Part shown: positions 51,689 through 59,307 of the stretch, piece by piece
How the letters are laid out: the number at the start of each line of letters is the position of its first letter
Numbering within the stretch: the first letter of the stretch is position 1
NCBI RefSeq assembly: GCF_026015295.1
Contig: NZ_JAPDUW010000001.1
Coordinates: 3,514,501-3,578,500, forward strand
Direction of reading: 5' to 3'
Length of the DNA stretch: 64,000 bases
DNA from: Segatella copri
GTDB taxonomy: Bacteria; Bacteroidota; Bacteroidia; Bacteroidales; Bacteroidaceae
Translations under genes and position numbers: made by a program
The notes under the pieces: generated by a model
Seen by the model: the letters and a program-made list of their open reading frames with translations, nothing else
Told to the model about the DNA's origin: nothing
The model's database searches: none

Positions 51689-53920
51689 ATGAAAGTAAAT
51701 AAATATATTATATCTGCACTGGTCTGCCCATTTGTTTTGGGCAGCTGTGCAGACTGGGATGACTGGAAATATGACGTAGAGAAACCTCAGACCATCGCTC
51801 AGTATGAGTATCTCAACGACTATGCGCCATTGAAGGAGTATCTGGATCGTGGTGCTCATCCTGGCTTTAAGGTAAGTGCTGCACTTGGCGTGGACGAGTT
51901 CAACCAGCAGGGTCCTCTCTTCCGTCTTGCAGCCCATAACTTTGATGAGATTGTTGCAGGCAATGCCATGAAGATGGCTTCCTGTGTCAACGACCAGGGT
52001 GAGATGGATTTCAGTAAGGTATCTTCCTTTGTACATGCAGCAGAAGATGCAGGGTTAACAGTTTATGGTCATGCGCTTGCATGGCATGCTCAGCAGCCTA
52101 GCAAGTATTTGAATGGGCTGATAAAGGATAAGGAGTTGCCTCCTGCTGAGGAGAATCCTGGACTTATCATCACGGCTGGTGCTCCTAAGAAAGATACCTG
52201 GGAATATGAAATCTACTATGATCTGGATAAACCTCTTCAAGCAGGTAAAACTTACGAGATTTCACTTAATGTAAGGGGAACTAATCCTGGAACGATTGAT
52301 TTCTGGCCTGGTAAGAAAGATGGTTCTGATACACAGTATGGAGCAGGTTCATTTACTGTAGCTGAAAAAGCTATTGATAATAGCTTCTCTTTTACACCGA
52401 ATGCGGATATCGATCGTTTGCGTTTCTGCTTCGGAAAGATTGGCGGTACTCTCTATTTTGATAATTTTGTATTGAAGGAAAAGGGCTCTGACCATAATAT
52501 TGCAGTCAACTCTACCTTTGATGAAAAAGATATTTCTCACTGGACCAAAGTTTCTTGGGTAGACATCTCCTATAAGATTGGTAATGTAGCTGGTGCAGGT
52601 GCTGTTGAAATCCCTGTAAGTGTTGGGCATCTTACCTTTGATGATGGTCAGAACCTTGGTGGATGGGGTATGGATAATGCGCCAGAGATTGTAAATGGTG
52701 TTTGTGAGGTTGGTAACAACGCAGCCAAGGAAAACCCCTGGAATGCACAAGTTTGCTATAAACCAGGTTTCGCTTTCGAGAATGGTACAACCTATCACTT
52801 GAAGATGAAAATCAAGGGTTCTGTAGCTGGTGAATTTGGTGCTGGATTCCAGAATCCTGATGGATACAAAGGCTGTGGTGACTTCCCTACCATCAACGTT
52901 ACAACTGATTGGAAGGAAGTTGATGTGACTACCACATGTAATGGTGACAATGCCAAGCGCCTGCTGCTGAATATCGGTAAATATGCGGGTACCCTCTATA
53001 TTGATGATTTTGAAGTTTACTACACGAAGTCTTCAAATTCTATTCCTTTGACTGCTGAGGAGAAGAAGAACATTCTTACCTCTGCTATGCAGAAGTGGAT
53101 AAGTGGCATGATGCAGGCCACTGAAGGCAAGGTGAAGGCTTGGGATCTCATCAACGAGGCTGTCTCAGGTGGTGGCAATGTGAATGGCTTCTATGCTCTT
53201 CAGACTGAGGCTACCAGTGAGCATAATCCACAAGATTTCTACTGGCAGGATTACTTCACACCAGAGATGTATGGTCCTATCGTAGAGAAGGCGGCTCGTG
53301 ATGCTTATGCTGCGGTAGAGGGTACAAACCCTGCAGACCTCAAGCTCTTTATCAACGATTATAACCTGGAGTCTGACTGGGACAGCAACAAGAAGGTGAA
53401 GTCGCTCGTTTACTGGATTGGCGTATGGGAAAAGAAGGGTCAGGAACTCGGCTGGAACACCAAGATTGATGGTATCGGATCACAGATGCACATCAGCTAC
53501 TACGAGAATCCACAGACTCTGGAAAGCAAGAAGAAGGCCATCCAGAACATGCTCAAGATCATGGCAGAGACTGGCAAGCTCGTCCGTATCTCAGAGATCG
53601 ATATGGGCTATGTAGATAAAGATGGCAAAGATGTTACTACTGCTCAGCTGGAGAAGCTTCCTATTGAAGAGCGTGTGGCTAAGGAAAAGGCTATGGCTGA
53701 ACACTACAAGTGGATTATCGAGCAGTATTTCAAGATCGTTCCTGTCAGTCAGCAGTATGGTATCTGCCAGTGGTGTCTCACCGATTCACCAACAGACAGC
53801 GGTTGGCGCCCTGGACAGCCTGTAGGTCTTTGGAACCTCAACTATCAGCGCAAGCCTGCTTACGGTGGTTTTGCTGATGGTCTTGCTTCTTCTGCTAAAG
53901 GAGAAAGTGATGTAAAATAA
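51689..53920 (+). CDS. GH10 endo-1,4-beta-xylanase interrupted by inserted carbohydrate-binding modules
   Basis: 743 aa. Lipobox L-G-S-C (Cys18), so it is an outer-membrane lipoprotein. The GH10 barrel starts at about 50 (F-K-V-S-A-A-L-G, V-Y-G-H-A-L-A-W-H-A-Q) and breaks off near residue 145. Two CBM4/22-type jelly rolls follow (about 155-300 and 310-450), and the barrel resumes at E-E-K-K-N-I-L. The acid/base is Glu490 in D-L-I-N-E-A and the nucleophile Glu636 in I-S-E-I-D-M-G-Y. This inserted architecture is known from surface xylanases of Prevotella and Bacteroides (Xyn10C type). It starts degradation of xylan at the cell surface. Same operon as the SusC/D genes. Confidence 0.94.
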   Translation: MKVNKYIISALVCPFVLGSCADWDDWKYDVEKPQTIAQYEYLNDYAPLKEYLDRGAHPGFKVSAALGVDEFNQQGPLFRLAAHNFDEIVAGNAMKMASCVNDQGEMDFSKVSSFVHAAEDAGLTVYGHALAWHAQQPSKYLNGLIKDKELPPAEENPGLIITAGAPKKDTWEYEIYYDLDKPLQAGKTYEISLNVRGTNPGTIDFWPGKKDGSDTQYGAGSFTVAEKAIDNSFSFTPNADIDRLRFCFGKIGGTLYFDNFVLKEKGSDHNIAVNSTFDEKDISHWTKVSWVDISYKIGNVAGAGAVEIPVSVGHLTFDDGQNLGGWGMDNAPEIVNGVCEVGNNAAKENPWNAQVCYKPGFAFENGTTYHLKMKIKGSVAGEFGAGFQNPDGYKGCGDFPTINVTTDWKEVDVTTTCNGDNAKRLLLNIGKYAGTLYIDDFEVYYTKSSNSIPLTAEEKKNILTSAMQKWISGMMQATEGKVKAWDLINEAVSGGGNVNGFYALQTEATSEHNPQDFYWQDYFTPEMYGPIVEKAARDAYAAVEGTNPADLKLFINDYNLESDWDSNKKVKSLVYWIGVWEKKGQELGWNTKIDGIGSQMHISYYENPQTLESKKKAIQNMLKIMAETGKLVRISEIDMGYVDKDGKDVTTAQLEKLPIEERVAKEKAMAEHYKWIIEQYFKIVPVSQQYGICQWCLTDSPTDSGWRPGQPVGLWNLNYQRKPAYGGFADGLASSAKGESDVK

Positions 53921-53947
53921 TTAATGATTAATTTAAAATAATAAACT

Positions 53948-54382
53948 ATGAGGAAATTTTTATTGACTTTCGTGGCAATTATTGCATCGTGCATGGCCAT
54001 GGCTGCATCGATTGCAGAAAATGAAGTGGATTATTCGTATCTACGAGGTACGTATACTACTAGTGCGTATCCAAATACTTATGAATTGTTAGAAGAAAAT
54101 GGATTTCCTAAAAGAGCATGTACAATAGGCGTTCAAATGAAAGCTTTGCCTTATGGTTACCATTATTCTTGGAAAATATTAAAAGGTAATGGTGATGAGG
54201 TCCTTCAAGTACAACCTGGGACAAATTTTGCATATATAGGCCAGAATGGACACACTGATGTTTTTGAGTTTTCTATAAGCATAATAGATGAGACTACAGG
54301 TCATCCTATAATGTCAAGAGATATTAGTTTTGTATTTATTGAAGGTTTTAACAAGCCGATTGTTCCACCTGTTGGTCAATAA
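53948..54382 (+). CDS. Small secreted protein of unknown function at the end of the xylan operon
   Basis: 144 aa. Signal peptide 1-19 (A-M-A-A-S). The mature part is mainly beta with Y-S-Y-L-R-G-T-Y-T-T, Y-H-Y-S-W-K-I-L-K-G-N-G and F-E-F-S-I-S-I-I-D-E-T-T-G-H, like an Ig or PKD-type fold. It lacks Cys pairs and catalytic motifs I can name. Base composition is more A+T-rich than its neighbours. It lies 27 nt after the GH10 gene and before a terminator, so it belongs to the operon. Possibly a glycan-binding accessory. Function unknown. Confidence 0.65.
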   Translation: MRKFLLTFVAIIASCMAMAASIAENEVDYSYLRGTYTTSAYPNTYELLEENGFPKRACTIGVQMKALPYGYHYSWKILKGNGDEVLQVQPGTNFAYIGQNGHTDVFEFSISIIDETTGHPIMSRDISFVFIEGFNKPIVPPVGQ

Positions 54383-54453
54383 AGTTTTGTAAGTAGAACA
54401 TTAGTTTTAGGTTTTATCATACAAAGATTAACCGAAAAAAGATGTTAGTCGTT

Positions 54454-54491
54454 AAGGTTGGCTGTGTTGTGATGACACGGTCAACCTTTTT
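54454..54491 (+). terminator. Terminator of the SusC/D-GH10 operon
   Basis: AAGGTTG pairs with CAACCTT, with an inner GTGT/ACAC stem, followed by TTTTGCATTTTTT. Confidence 0.8.
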
Positions 54492-54691
54492 GCATTTTTT
54501 TAATGATGAAAATATTCTCTTTCTCCTATGTGTCATTCTTGAAAGAGATTGTCTAGTGTGACTTCGCTGTTTACTATACTTGAATGGATGCCATTGGCAA
54601 CACCAAATGTAAGCCTCGCTAGCCACGCCACCAATATTCAATGCCTTGCGTATTTGGCTGATATGGAACAAACAGAGTATTTTCCTTAAAA

Positions 54692-54750
54692 TGGCACGAA
54701 AACGCACTTTTTCTCACTTTTTTTTCGAGAAAAAGTGCGTTTTCGTGCCA
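54692..54750. repeat. Perfect 24-bp inverted repeat with T-rich loop
   Basis: The arms are 54692-54715 (TGGCACGAAAACGCAC continuing TTTTTCTC) and 54727-54750, with an 11-nt loop of ACTTTTTTTTC. The arms are identical, which is longer than needed for termination and suggests a recent or selected element. It sits in the 577-nt gap 54383-54959, between the operon terminator and the remnant tail at 54760. Confidence 0.85.
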
Positions 54751-54759
54751 AAATCTTTA

Positions 54760-54849
54760 ATTTGGCTTCCCAGAGAAGGACGTGATGTATTAGGCCATCC
54801 TACAAGCGGAATCTTTATTCACAAGGGTAGAAAAATTGTGATGAAGTAG
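54760..54849 (+). pseudogene. Orphan C-terminal tail of a lost secreted protein
   Basis: The last 29 codons of the plus-strand frame read I-W-L-P-R-E-G-R-D-V-L-G ... S-G-I-F-I-H-K-G-R-K-I-V-M-K-stop. This matches the tails of the proteins at 59308 and 60103 (G-I-V-I-K-N-G-K-K-M-V-I-K; G-I-Y-I-H-G-G-K-K-I-V-I-K). Upstream the frame is only the palindrome and noncoding DNA. The tail is followed by an intact strong terminator (54892). This looks like the 3' end of a deleted gene. The frame containing it from 54646 is not a real gene. Confidence 0.65.
54767..54795 (+). repeat. 29-bp direct repeat, left copy
   Basis: It begins TTCCCAGAGAAGGACGTGAT and is identical over 29 bp to 59063-59091. It lies within the remnant tail at 54760-54849. 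The two copies enclose the segment 54796-59062. Confidence 0.9.
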
Positions 54850-54891
54850 TTAGGTTTTGTGATAAAATAAAAATAGTTTTGTTGTTTAGAT

Positions 54892-54954
54892 GTCCTTTCA
54901 CCTTTCATCTATCTTCTTGCATTTCAGATAGATGAAAGGTGAAAGGACTTTTTT
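54892..54954 (+). terminator. Strong intrinsic terminator left by the lost gene
   Basis: A perfect 22-bp stem (arms 54892-54913 and 54927-54948, 13-nt loop) is followed by TTTTTT. The orientation fits the remnant tail ending at 54849, not the convergent ATPase gene. Confidence 0.85.
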
Positions 54955-54959
54955 GTTTC

Positions 54960-56084
54960 TTATAGGTGCTCTAGCCAATTCTCGGGAGTGATGATCGTTT
55001 TATCCTTCACATCGTATGTGTTTAGGAAGGAAGCAGGAAACTGAGTATTTGCTCTCTTTGGATTCCATTTCATTTCGAAGAGAGTAAACTGTCCGTCGCT
55101 TTCCTCGATGTAGTCTATCTCTTGCTGTTGGTTGGTTCGCCAGAAATAGCTGTTTACATATCTTCCTTCATACTGGTTAGCTTTTATTCTTTCGCTGATA
55201 ACGAAGTTCTCCCACAAGGCACCAACATCTTGTCGAAGGGCCAAAGGCGCAAAGTTTTGCAATATGGCATTTCGGATACCATTGTCGTAAAAGTAAAACT
55301 TCTTGGCTCGTTTCAGTTCTGTGCGCAGGTTTCTGCTAAAACCATTTAGCTTGAAGATGATATAGCATTTTTCTAGCAAGTCTACATATTTTTCCACGGT
55401 TTTGCTGTCCGTACCTACTGTCTGTGCCAGCTCATTGTATGAAACTTCGCTAGTAACTTGCAGTGCTAAAGCAGTGAGTAGCTTGCTAAGCAATGCAGGT
55501 CGGCGTATACTCTCTAAGGTGAGCAAGTCCTTATAGAGATAACTATTGGACAGATTGTACAAGATGTCTTTTGCATCTTTTGTATGATTGATGACATCTG
55601 GGTATGAGCCATAGATGAGGCGATTCTCTAGTGTTTGCTTTACTGTAAGTAAGCCTTGAGATTCGAGTAATTCACCAGTGGACAATGGAAAGAGATGATA
55701 CTCAAACTTTCTGCCGGTCAGTGGCTCATTGAGCTTGTTTTGTAATTCAAATGAGGAAGAGCCTGTTACCAGTAATTGTACTTCAGGGAAGTTGTCGGTA
55801 ATCAATTTTAGGGTTAGCCCTATGTTTTCTACTCTTTGTGCCTCGTCTATCATGACAATCTTGTGTTTGCCAATGAGCAATTTTAGTTCTTGGCTATTCA
55901 CCTGGGATAGCATTTCTTTTACTTCTGGCTCATCACAGTTTAATTGCAATATAGGTTCCGTACGTTTTTCAAGTATCATTTTGAAAAGCGTACTTTTTCC
56001 TACTTGTCTGGCACCTATTATAATAATAGCTTTACCACCAAACATTCTGGTCTCTATCGTTTCTTGTAGTTTCCTTCTTATCAT
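54960..56084 (-). CDS. AAA-family ATP-binding protein with DUF4143 domain
   Basis: 374 aa from M-I-R-R-K-L-Q-E-T. The upstream frame (to 56204) overlaps the promoter and is rejected. AAA domain: Walker A G-A-R-Q-V-G-K-S-T, Walker B V-M-I-D-E-A-Q, sensor T-G-S-S-S-F-E-L. The C-terminal DUF4143 part has D-N-G-I-R-N-A-I-L-Q and the nuclease-like W-R-T-N-Q-Q-Q-E-I-D-Y-I-E with F-E-M-K-W. Proteins of this type are common single genes in Bacteroidota, often near mobile segments. Their role is not established. Operator-like repeats precede it. Confidence 0.85.
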   Translation of the reverse strand: MIRRKLQETIETRMFGGKAIIIIGARQVGKSTLFKMILEKRTEPILQLNCDEPEVKEMLSQVNSQELKLLIGKHKIVMIDEAQRVENIGLTLKLITDNFPEVQLLVTGSSSFELQNKLNEPLTGRKFEYHLFPLSTGELLESQGLLTVKQTLENRLIYGSYPDVINHTKDAKDILYNLSNSYLYKDLLTLESIRRPALLSKLLTALALQVTSEVSYNELAQTVGTDSKTVEKYVDLLEKCYIIFKLNGFSRNLRTELKRAKKFYFYDNGIRNAILQNFAPLALRQDVGALWENFVISERIKANQYEGRYVNSYFWRTNQQQEIDYIEESDGQFTLFEMKWNPKRANTQFPASFLNTYDVKDKTIITPENWLEHL

Positions 56085-56109
56085 TTTATTCTTATGTTTA
56101 AATCTTCTG

Positions 56110-56203
56110 CAAAGGTAATGAAAATATTCGCTAATCCAAAAAATAACACTGTTTTTTTGGATTATAATCCGAAAATTCGTACTGATTTTTTGGATTAGGG
56201 ACA
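56110..56203 (-). promoter_or_regulatory. Promoter and inverted-repeat operator of the ATPase gene
   Basis: On the minus strand: TTTG (56137-56140), 19-nt spacer, TACCTTTG (56110-56117). The -33 box lies in an inverted repeat: AATCCAAAAAA (from 56133) and TTTTTTTGGATT (to about 56163). GGATTATAATCC (56159-56170) is itself palindromic, and a third TTTTTTGGATT occurs near 56193. A repressor bound here would block the promoter. Confidence 0.65.
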
Positions 56204-56365
56204 TTTTTGAGCTATTTTTACCTTGTTAATAGGGTGCCATGTAACTTTAGTTTATACCCAATGTTACTTACGTCACTTGTAGGCATCAAGCCCTACGCTT
56301 GTAATCATTCAGTACTGTGAGGGCAGGTAACAAACCTGCCCTCCCAGTGCATTTTGATACGTTTG
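56204..56365. other. Gap with a hairpin repeat, no gene
   Basis: GAGGGCAGGT/ACCTGCCCTC (56319-56343, loop AACAA), extended by ACTG/CAGT, forms a 14-bp stem. GTAGG and CCTAC pair nearby. Such GGGCAGGT palindromes resemble small intergenic repeats of Bacteroides. No coding potential was seen. Confidence 0.5.
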
Positions 56366-56420
56366 ATAAAGTATTTGATATATGGCGCAAAGCCTATGTC
56401 GGATTATTCTTGTAATTTTG
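56366..56420 (+). promoter_or_regulatory. Promoter with phased half-sites for the GH43-CBM6 gene
   Basis: ATAAAGTATTTGATAT (56366-56381) and GCAAAGCCTATGTC (56387-56400) start 21 bp apart. The -7 box TAATTTTG (56413-56420) starts 26 bp after the second. The same geometry occurs upstream of GH5, SusC and the 59-kb operon. Confidence 0.7.
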
Positions 56421-56449
56421 CAACGAATAAACAATTTAATCATATACGA

Positions 56450-57949
56450 ATGAAAAAGAAAAATATCCAGACCCCTGTTTTATCAATGGCCATTGCTGCA
56501 TGTATGATATCTCACCAGCAAAATGCGCAGGCCGGAGAAAATCCGTCCCTGCAAAATGATTCCGTGCCTTATGTAACCATGCCGGATGTTTCCCCTAAAC
56601 TCACCACAGGGGATGGAAATCCCCTGCTGGATTTTATGTTTACAGCGGATCCAACTGCAGTAGAATATAATGGCAGAATTTATGTGTACGCAACAAACGA
56701 TCAGCAACAATATGATTCAATAGGCGGTTACGGAAAAAACTCCTACGAATACATCAAATCTCTGGTGATGATGTCTTCCGATGACATGACAAACTGGACC
56801 TATCACGGAATTATTAAAACAGACAGCATCGCCCCATGGATACAAACATCATGGGCACCGTCGATCGCAAAACGTGAGGAAGCGGACGGCAAGACTCACT
56901 TTTACCTCTATTTCTCCAATAGCGGGGGTGGAACCGCAGTGCTGACATCCACATCCCCCATAGGACCGTGGTCAAGCCCGCTGAATCATAGTTTGGTAGA
57001 CACAAACACTCCCGGCATAGCAGGAGAATGCAAAGCCGCTTTCGATCCGGGTGTAGTCATCGATGACAAAGGAAAAGGTTGGCTGACAGTAGGCGGAGGA
57101 TGTGCTCGCATTATGCGTTTGGGAAAAGACATGATTAGTGTGGATGGCCCGATAAAGCCCATCAGGGCTCCCCATCATTTCGAAGCTAACGAATTAAACT
57201 ACATCAACGGCACATACGTTTATACTTATAACATAGATTGGCAAGATTTTAGCGACTGGCCTCTCCCGACAGAGAAACCAACCACCTGTTGCATGAGTTA
57301 CATGACTAGCAAAACTCCGCTGGTAACCAAAAGTTGGAAATACCAGCACAACTATATGAAAAACCCTGGAGATTATGGATTTGACTACAGCAACAATCAT
57401 ACACATCTACACAAATTCCGCGGGAAATGGTATGTATTCTATCACACAATGAGTTTGCAACATAGTTTCAATACAACAGCTGGTTTTCGTAATGTTTGTG
57501 TCGATGAAATACAAGTTGACGAGAATACTGTGAATATCCACATGGGTAATCAGACTCTGAAAGGCGTAAAACAGATACAGCCTATGAATCCGTTCATCAT
57601 CCAGCAGGCCGAAACCACAGCAGCCACACAAGGTGTCAAGTTCACAAATGGAAAAAGCATCGGGGACATGTATGCCGTTACCGTTCCCAACAAGACTGGC
57701 ATCATTGCTGTCAGAGGTGTGGAATTCAACAAAGTACCTTCCAGTCTGGAAATTAAGGCATCCGGAAACGGAATCATAGAAGTTCGCCGGGATAGGCCGG
57801 ACGGAGAAGTCATAGCTTCAATCAAAGTCGGTACCCTGCAAATGAAACTCATAGAATCCCAACTTCAAAAGAATATGACAGGCACAATGGACCTCTGTTT
57901 TGTCCTGAAAGGAAACAATATCACATTCGACGAATGGAAGTTCAAATGA
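56450..57949 (+). CDS. GH43-CBM6 arabinoxylan-active enzyme, foreign-looking codon use
   Basis: 499 aa from ATG 56450, 30 nt after the -7 box. Signal peptide about 1-28. GH43 catalytic acids: Asp67 in F-T-A-D-P-T, Asp199 in A-F-D-P-G-V-V, and Glu245 in H-H-F-E-A-N-E. The C-terminal about 125 residues form a CBM6 (I-I-Q-Q-A-E-T-T, G-T-M-D-L-C-F-V-L-K-G, F-D-E-W-K-F). GH43-CBM6 proteins are usually arabinofuranohydrolases that strip arabinose from xylan. Codons such as AAA, TCC, CCG and ATA are frequent, unlike the AAG/GGT/ATC-rich neighbours. This suggests transfer from a Bacteroides-like source, yet its promoter carries the local operator. Confidence 0.88.
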   Translation: MKKKNIQTPVLSMAIAACMISHQQNAQAGENPSLQNDSVPYVTMPDVSPKLTTGDGNPLLDFMFTADPTAVEYNGRIYVYATNDQQQYDSIGGYGKNSYEYIKSLVMMSSDDMTNWTYHGIIKTDSIAPWIQTSWAPSIAKREEADGKTHFYLYFSNSGGGTAVLTSTSPIGPWSSPLNHSLVDTNTPGIAGECKAAFDPGVVIDDKGKGWLTVGGGCARIMRLGKDMISVDGPIKPIRAPHHFEANELNYINGTYVYTYNIDWQDFSDWPLPTEKPTTCCMSYMTSKTPLVTKSWKYQHNYMKNPGDYGFDYSNNHTHLHKFRGKWYVFYHTMSLQHSFNTTAGFRNVCVDEIQVDENTVNIHMGNQTLKGVKQIQPMNPFIIQQAETTAATQGVKFTNGKSIGDMYAVTVPNKTGIIAVRGVEFNKVPSSLEIKASGNGIIEVRRDRPDGEVIASIKVGTLQMKLIESQLQKNMTGTMDLCFVLKGNNITFDEWKFK

Positions 57950-57966
57950 TACCTTACTGATGACAA

Positions 57967-57999
57967 GGAGGGTGCATTGCCCATTATGATGCACTCTCC
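57967..57999 (+). terminator. Hairpin terminator of the GH43-CBM6 gene
   Basis: GGAGGGTGCA (57967-57976) pairs with TGCACTCTCC (57990-57999) with one G-T pair. The T-run is short. The following 57995-58197 stretch holds no supported gene. Confidence 0.65.
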
Positions 58000-58197
58000 T
58001 TAACTTCCTGTACGTATCCCGCGCTGAGGAGACTTTGCATGGAAGCTGTGCTATCGTTGGATTCTCTTGTTTGTTTTTGCAACACTAAGATAAGTGAATT
58101 CTTCGACATGGCAAAATCCTGGGCCGCTCGGCTCTGCCGCTTGACTTTTTCAAGAACTTTTTGCTGCTTAGGTGTTTAAAAAGTTTAATTTATAATA

Positions 58198-58995
58198 GTG
58201 TCCCCTGTGGATTATGCCTTCAGTTCTCATCAATGGATCCGCAAGACTTGCGGCAAGGATATCCGCTTTTTCTGGGACGACAGCGCCTGGATCGTGCAGA
58301 ACGCCATAGGAAGCCAGAATTGGAACGAATACGCAACTCATATACAAAATCACGGGAATCTAGGGAAAATATATCCGAAAAACAAATACGGAGTGGAAGG
58401 CGACACTCCTTCTTTCCTACATGTAACCCCAAATGGATTAAACGATCCGACCGTATGTAGCCAGGCAGGTTGGGGTGGCTATTTCCGATGGGGACTGTCA
58501 CCAGACAGTCTGACAACATGCTACACAAATGCAGATCCGGCAGTCAGATGCATATCGGAGAAATATGAAAAATACTTCTATCCCGCAATATTCGCCAACT
58601 TCATGGCACGTATGGATTGGGCTGCATACGGCAAAGGAAACCGTAACCCGATAGTCATCGTAAATGGTGAAAAGGGATTGAACCCGATTATAATTGAACC
58701 AGAAACAGAAGAGGAATTCCAATTAAACGCTTCAAAATCTGTGGATCCGGATAAAGATAAACTGACATTCCACTGGTGGATATTGCCGGAAGCGGGTACT
58801 TACACCTCAACGGTAAGTATCAGAGAGGCAGACAAAGCTAATGCCATTCTACGTATCCCCCAGGATGCAGCAGGAAAAGAACTGCATATAATCTGTGAAG
58901 TGACAGACAATGGGACTCCGGCGCTGACCAGTTACAGAAGGGTCATCATCCGCCCAAAACTTGGCGAGACATTCAACCTTTCTGGGCAGCGATAA
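58198..58995 (+). pseudogene. Truncated DUF1593 (Sde182-like) glycan-degradation protein
   Basis: The frame of 265 codons begins abruptly at GTG 58198, without a signal peptide or ribosome-binding site. It corresponds to the C-terminal part of DUF1593 proteins: W-I-V-Q-N-A-I-G-S-Q-N-W, E-G-D-T-P-S-F-L-H, G-W-G-G-Y-F, F-A-N-F-M-A-R-M-D-W, and the Ig-like end L-N-A-S-K-S-V-D-P-D, H-I-I-C-E-V-T-D-N-G-T-P-A-L. Full-length relatives are about 450-500 aa with an N-terminal nucleoside-hydrolase-like domain, missing here. Codon use is like the GH43-CBM6 gene, so both came with the same segment. Probably non-functional. Confidence 0.75.
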
Positions 58996-59179
58996 ACATA
59001 ACTATAAAGGCAATGTTATCAGAAAAAGATAATTCAGTAATTGATATTTAACATATAACAAATTCCCAGAGAAGGACGTGATGTATTAGGCTCATCTGTA
59101 TATTTTTCCTTTTCAAATAGGTTTGATGGTGTATCATTTTCGTTATAATGTTGGCTATCAAACCTATTTGGTACTTCTC
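58996..59179 (+). other. Junction region with the right copy of the 29-bp repeat
   Basis: Part of the 312-nt gap before the gene at 59308. It holds the right 29-bp repeat (59063-59091) and an A/T-rich inverted repeat, AAATAGGTTTGAT (59115) against ATCAAACCTATTT (59157), which could be a hairpin. No gene seen. Confidence 0.55.
59063..59091 (+). repeat. 29-bp direct repeat, right copy
   Basis: Identical to 54767-54795. Here the following sequence does not continue the C-terminal tail, so this is the truncated copy. Marks the right end of the presumed inserted segment. Confidence 0.9.
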
Positions 59180-59234
59180 ACAAAGTATTTGTTATACCAC
59201 GCAAAGTCTTTTTCAGCCTTTTCTGTTATTTTTG
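59180..59234 (+). promoter_or_regulatory. Promoter with phased half-sites for the 59-kb esterase operon
   Basis: ACAAAGTATTTGTTAT (59180-59195) and GCAAAGTCTTTTTC (59201-59214) start 21 bp apart. The -7 box TATTTTTG (59227-59234) starts 26 bp after the second. It is the cleanest example of the shared pattern. Confidence 0.72.
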
Positions 59235-59307
59235 CAAGCGGAAATGAGAAACATTTCTCGTTCCACGAATGAACAATTATTATCAATAAACTTAAAATTA
59301 AAAGCGT

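Noticed and set aside
54646..54849. 67-aa reading frame as a small gene
   Set aside because: It runs through the 24-bp palindrome and only its last 29 codons resemble a protein, so it is better explained as a gene remnant.
57984..58109. 41-codon minus-strand frame (M-S-K-N-S-L-I-L-V) as a gene or mobile-element fragment
   Set aside because: Too short, no ribosome-binding site or promoter, and no family recognised; it overlaps the GH43-CBM6 terminator.
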